Source: an uncultured Eubacterium sp.
GTDB lineage: Bacteria; Bacillota; Clostridia; Lachnospirales; Lachnospiraceae
DNA: 25,720 nt
NCBI GenBank assembly: GCA_958446835.1
Contig: CAUCXT010000035.1
Location: forward strand, 1 to 25,720
Direction: 5' to 3'
Part shown: positions 23,877 to 25,720 of the stretch, in pieces
Layout: each line of letters begins with the position of its first letter
How positions within the stretch are numbered: the stretch's first letter is position 1
Notes under the pieces: generated by a model
The model's database searches: none
What the model saw: the letters and a program-made list of their open reading frames with translations, nothing else
Told to the model about the DNA's origin: nothing
Made by a program: the position numbers and the translations under genes

Positions 23877-25088
23877 TTATCCGATTCCGTTATACAGCGT
23901 CATCATCGGCGCATACACTGCGGCAATGATAGCGACTACGATAACTGCAAGGAACACAATTACAAGCGGTTCAAGGAGCGCCGTCATCTGCTCAGTTGCC
24001 ATCGTAACCTCTTCGTCATAGTAATCTGCTACGTTGTCAAGCATTTCCTCAAGGTTACCTGTCTCCTCTCCTATACCGACCATATGTACAATCATCGGCG
24101 GAAATATTCCGCTGGTCTTGAGTGGTCTTGAGAGCGGCTGTCCGCCTTTTACCTTCTCCTGTGTATCGGCAAGTGTGTCTTCATACACTACGTTTCCTAT
24201 TACTTTAGATGTTATTGATAACGCCTCGACCACGGACATACCTGCTGCAAGAAGCGTTGACATGGTTCTTGCAAATCTTGAACATGCTGTCTTGGTGTTG
24301 AGCTTTCCGAATATCGGTGCCTTGAGCTTAAGCTGACCGAACACTCTTTTCCCCATAGGTGTGCCAGCATATATCTTTACACCAATCACTACACCTGCAA
24401 TCACAATGACTATCGGTATCCAGTTGACAATGAGGAAATCGCTGAAATTCATTACCATGAGTGTATATGCAGGCATCTCCATGTCCATATCCTCGAATGT
24501 CTCCATGAATCCCGGAAGCACTCCGACAAGCATTACTATCATTACTATGATTGCCACTATTATGAGGACTATCGGGTACATCATGGCTTTCTTTACAAGT
24601 CCTTTGAGCTTATTTTCCTTCTCAAAGTGTACTGCCATTCTCGACAGGGATTTTTCAAGGGAACCTGACTGCTCGCCTGCCGCTACCATGTTGAGAAGCA
24701 TTTCCGGAAACATTTCGCCCTGCTTGCGCATGGCGTTCGATAGTGTCTCGCCTTTCTCAACACTGGTCTTAGTCTCCATGATTGCCGCCGCAAGCTTCTT
24801 GTTCTCTGTCTGCTGTGAGAGCATGTCAAGCGCCTCAATAACACTGACGCCGGCTTTCAATATACTGTTGAACTGTCGGCAGAATACCGACAAATCTCTC
24901 ACGGAAGCCTTCTTCTTTCCGATATTTATATCAATATCCTTATTGAGAAGGGATGCCTCCTTGACTGAGACTATCATGCTCGCTTCAGCCTTCAGCGCTG
25001 TCCTTGCCTTGTCTATGCTGTCCGCCTCGACATTTCCCTTTTTCTTTTTGCCTTCTTTTGTGACAATTTCGTACGAATATGTTGCCAT
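23877..25088 (-). CDS. pilC: PilC / GspF-family inner-membrane platform protein
   Basis: PilC anchors the motor ATPase and works with it to add or remove pilins. From the chosen start the protein is 403 aa, the normal length. The N-terminal part (1-60) begins ATYSYEIVTKEGKKKKGNVEA. Two GspF domains follow: about 65-190 (FCRQFNSILKAGVSVIEALDML, GEQSGSLEKSL) and about 265-395 (FARTMSTLLAAGMSVVEALSI, GEETGNLEEML). Membrane helices lie about 171-192, 220-240 and 375-395. I start at ATG 25088 with GAGG 9 nt upstream; the longer frame begins at a TTG at 25097. It is the first gene of its operon, directly behind the promoter at 25173-25201. Its motor partners PilB/PilT are not in the window. Confidence 0.95.
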   Translation of the reverse strand: MATYSYEIVTKEGKKKKGNVEADSIDKARTALKAEASMIVSVKEASLLNKDIDINIGKKKASVRDLSVFCRQFNSILKAGVSVIEALDMLSQQTENKKLAAAIMETKTSVEKGETLSNAMRKQGEMFPEMLLNMVAAGEQSGSLEKSLSRMAVHFEKENKLKGLVKKAMMYPIVLIIVAIIVMIVMLVGVLPGFMETFEDMDMEMPAYTLMVMNFSDFLIVNWIPIVIVIAGVVIGVKIYAGTPMGKRVFGQLKLKAPIFGKLNTKTACSRFARTMSTLLAAGMSVVEALSITSKVIGNVVYEDTLADTQEKVKGGQPLSRPLKTSGIFPPMIVHMVGIGEETGNLEEMLDNVADYYDEEVTMATEQMTALLEPLVIVFLAVIVVAIIAAVYAPMMTLYNGIG

Positions 25089-25172
25089 TGTGTACAACCT
25101 CGCTTAATTTCTACATTTTGTACCGAAAGCAGGCACAATTAATATTGTTATTCTTCAATCTTTTTTATATCC

Positions 25173-25201
25173 ATTATAGTAATTCTTATTTGGTTTGTCC
25201 A
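25173..25201 (-). promoter_or_regulatory. Near-consensus sigma-A promoter of the pilC operon
   Basis: On the minus strand TGGACA (25196-25201) and TATAAT (25173-25178) are spaced by 17 nt; only one base departs from consensus. The pilC start lies about 80 nt past the expected start point. A second perfect TATAAT lies further up (about 25224-25229) inside the near-palindrome GGTATAATTTACC, without a good -35. Confidence 0.75.
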
Positions 25202-25258
25202 TAGCTTTAGTTCACCTCTTTATGGTAAATTATACCTATTTTTTACACATATCGACAC

Positions 25259-25305
25259 AGAATGAAAGCTCTTACACGTTATATTTATGTAAGAGCTTTC
25301 ATTCT
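25259..25305. terminator. Long perfect hairpin between the Rpn-family gene and pilC
   Basis: AGAATGAAAGCTCTTACA (25259-25276) and its exact complement (25288-25305) form an 18-bp stem with an 11-nt loop. On the plus strand it is followed by TTTTAATAT. On the minus strand, the direction of the neighbouring genes, it exits into TGTGTCG, not a T-run. It may end or stabilise the 3' end of the Rpn-family message, and shields pilC from read-through. Confidence 0.6.
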
Positions 25306-25349
25306 TTTAATATCTGTACTTATCCTTGTTTTTCCCGATGTCATTTCTT

Positions 25350-25720
25350 TCAATTCTGTGTGTTTGCGCTCTTCATCGCATTCCTGAACTCTTCTACGGA
25401 CATGCTTGCCTTCTCAGCAGCTTTTTCTATCGAGATTGCTCCATCATTAACTAACTCGACAAGGGCATGGGTTCTTCCTTGTTGTATTCCTTGTTGTATT
25501 CCCTGTTCTATTCCCTGAACAATCCCATTTTGCATGCCTTCTTGTCTTCCCTGCTCTATCCCCTTTTGTATGCCTTCCTGCCTTCCCTGCTCTATCCCCT
25601 TTTGTATGCCTTCCTGCCTTCCCTTCTCTATCCCCTTCTGCATTGCCTCCTCCGCAACGCCTTGGCTCAAATTACACATATCATCCACCTCACTCTCAAA
25701 TGTCTCGGTCATAGGTATAT
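25350..25720 (-). CDS. Rpn / PD-(D/E)XK nuclease family protein, 5' end cut by the window
   Basis: The visible 120 or so residues are the C-terminal tail of a family member. They start around TETFESEVDDMCNLSQGVAEEAMQKG, the usual junction after the nuclease domain. A Gly/Gln/Glu-rich helical repeat region (GIQKGIEQGRQE units, then GIEQGIQQGIQQG) follows, and the end is SIEKAAEKASMSVEEFRNAMKSA, the same short motif that ends the protein at 6369-7160. The frame stays open to the window edge, so the ATG at 25712 is probably internal and the nuclease core lies outside. The repeats probably form a coiled or extended helix; their length varies widely in this family. Confidence 0.75.
   Translation of the reverse strand, partial: IPMTETFESEVDDMCNLSQGVAEEAMQKGIEKGRQEGIQKGIEQGRQEGIQKGIEQGRQEGMQNGIVQGIEQGIQQGIQQGRTHALVELVNDGAISIEKAAEKASMSVEEFRNAMKSANTQN
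25547..25618. repeat. Two identical 36-bp tandem repeats inside the Rpn-family gene
   Basis: The units 25547-25582 and 25583-25618 are identical, each encoding 12 residues (GIQKGIEQGRQE register). Diverged copies flank them at 25511-25546 and from 25619. Nearby 12-bp units encoding GIQQ lie at about 25475-25510. Exact identity at the DNA level indicates recent slippage or unequal crossing-over. Confidence 0.85.

Noticed and set aside
25155..25202. 15-codon open frame starting MDKPNKNYYNGYKKD with a fair ribosome site (GAGGTG)
   Set aside because: It lies on top of the near-consensus pilC promoter, so the message would start inside it. It could only be made from a transcript that starts further upstream.

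Overview
The window looks like chromosomal DNA of an anaerobic Clostridia, most likely Lachnospiraceae. It has moderate-to-low GC, a CodY regulator, a firmicute-style type IV pilus (T4P) locus, Rpn/PD-(D/E)XK 'transposase-family' nucleases, and a very large secreted protein of the DUF5057 type. The placement is inferred from gene content only. Every convincing gene lies on the minus strand, so transcription runs from high to low coordinates.

Region A (about 1-6041) is housekeeping and DNA processing. A tight set comM/yifB, dprA, topA (4-bp overlap, then a 17-nt gap) is followed by codY, which has its own leader hairpin and promoter-like sequences. Region B (6042-7600) holds one PD-(D/E)XK/Rpn-family gene with repeat-rich, hairpin-rich flanks: a 3 x 15-bp tandem repeat in front of it, and an intrinsic terminator plus five 17-nt repeats at the end of the pilus operon.

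Region C (7601-20244) is a seven-gene T4P assembly operon behind a good sigma-A-like promoter (20299-20327). In transcription order: a natural PilM-PilN fusion, a PilO-like protein, a 472-aa minor prepilin, a PilX-like pseudopilin with a beta-helix-like body and no Glu5, a GspH/FimT-like prepilin, a PilW/PilV-like prepilin, and a 1555-aa DUF5057-type secreted protein. The order 'minor pilins, then a giant secreted protein' resembles the minor pilin/PilY1 operons of Gram-negatives.

Region D (20383-25201) is a second T4P operon behind a near-consensus promoter (25173-25201): pilC, a two-gene AAA/ABC-type ATPase plus PD-(D/E)XK nuclease cassette, the major pilin, and the prepilin peptidase. The cassette has no expected role in pili, is AT-rich in its ATPase, and looks like a defence or overcoming-lysogenisation-defect-like insertion. 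A structured GC-rich element sits in the pilin leader, and a three-armed alternative hairpin lies between pilD and pilM. The window ends inside a second Rpn-family gene with perfect 36-bp internal repeats, so the visible T4P locus is bracketed by two nuclease-family genes. No PilB or PilT motor ATPase is visible.

The most interesting candidates are the ATPase-nuclease cassette embedded in the pilus operon, the giant protein with three repeated Rossmann/amidotransferase-like modules and an EF-hand-like loop, the PilM-N fusion, and the three-segment RNA structure after pilD.
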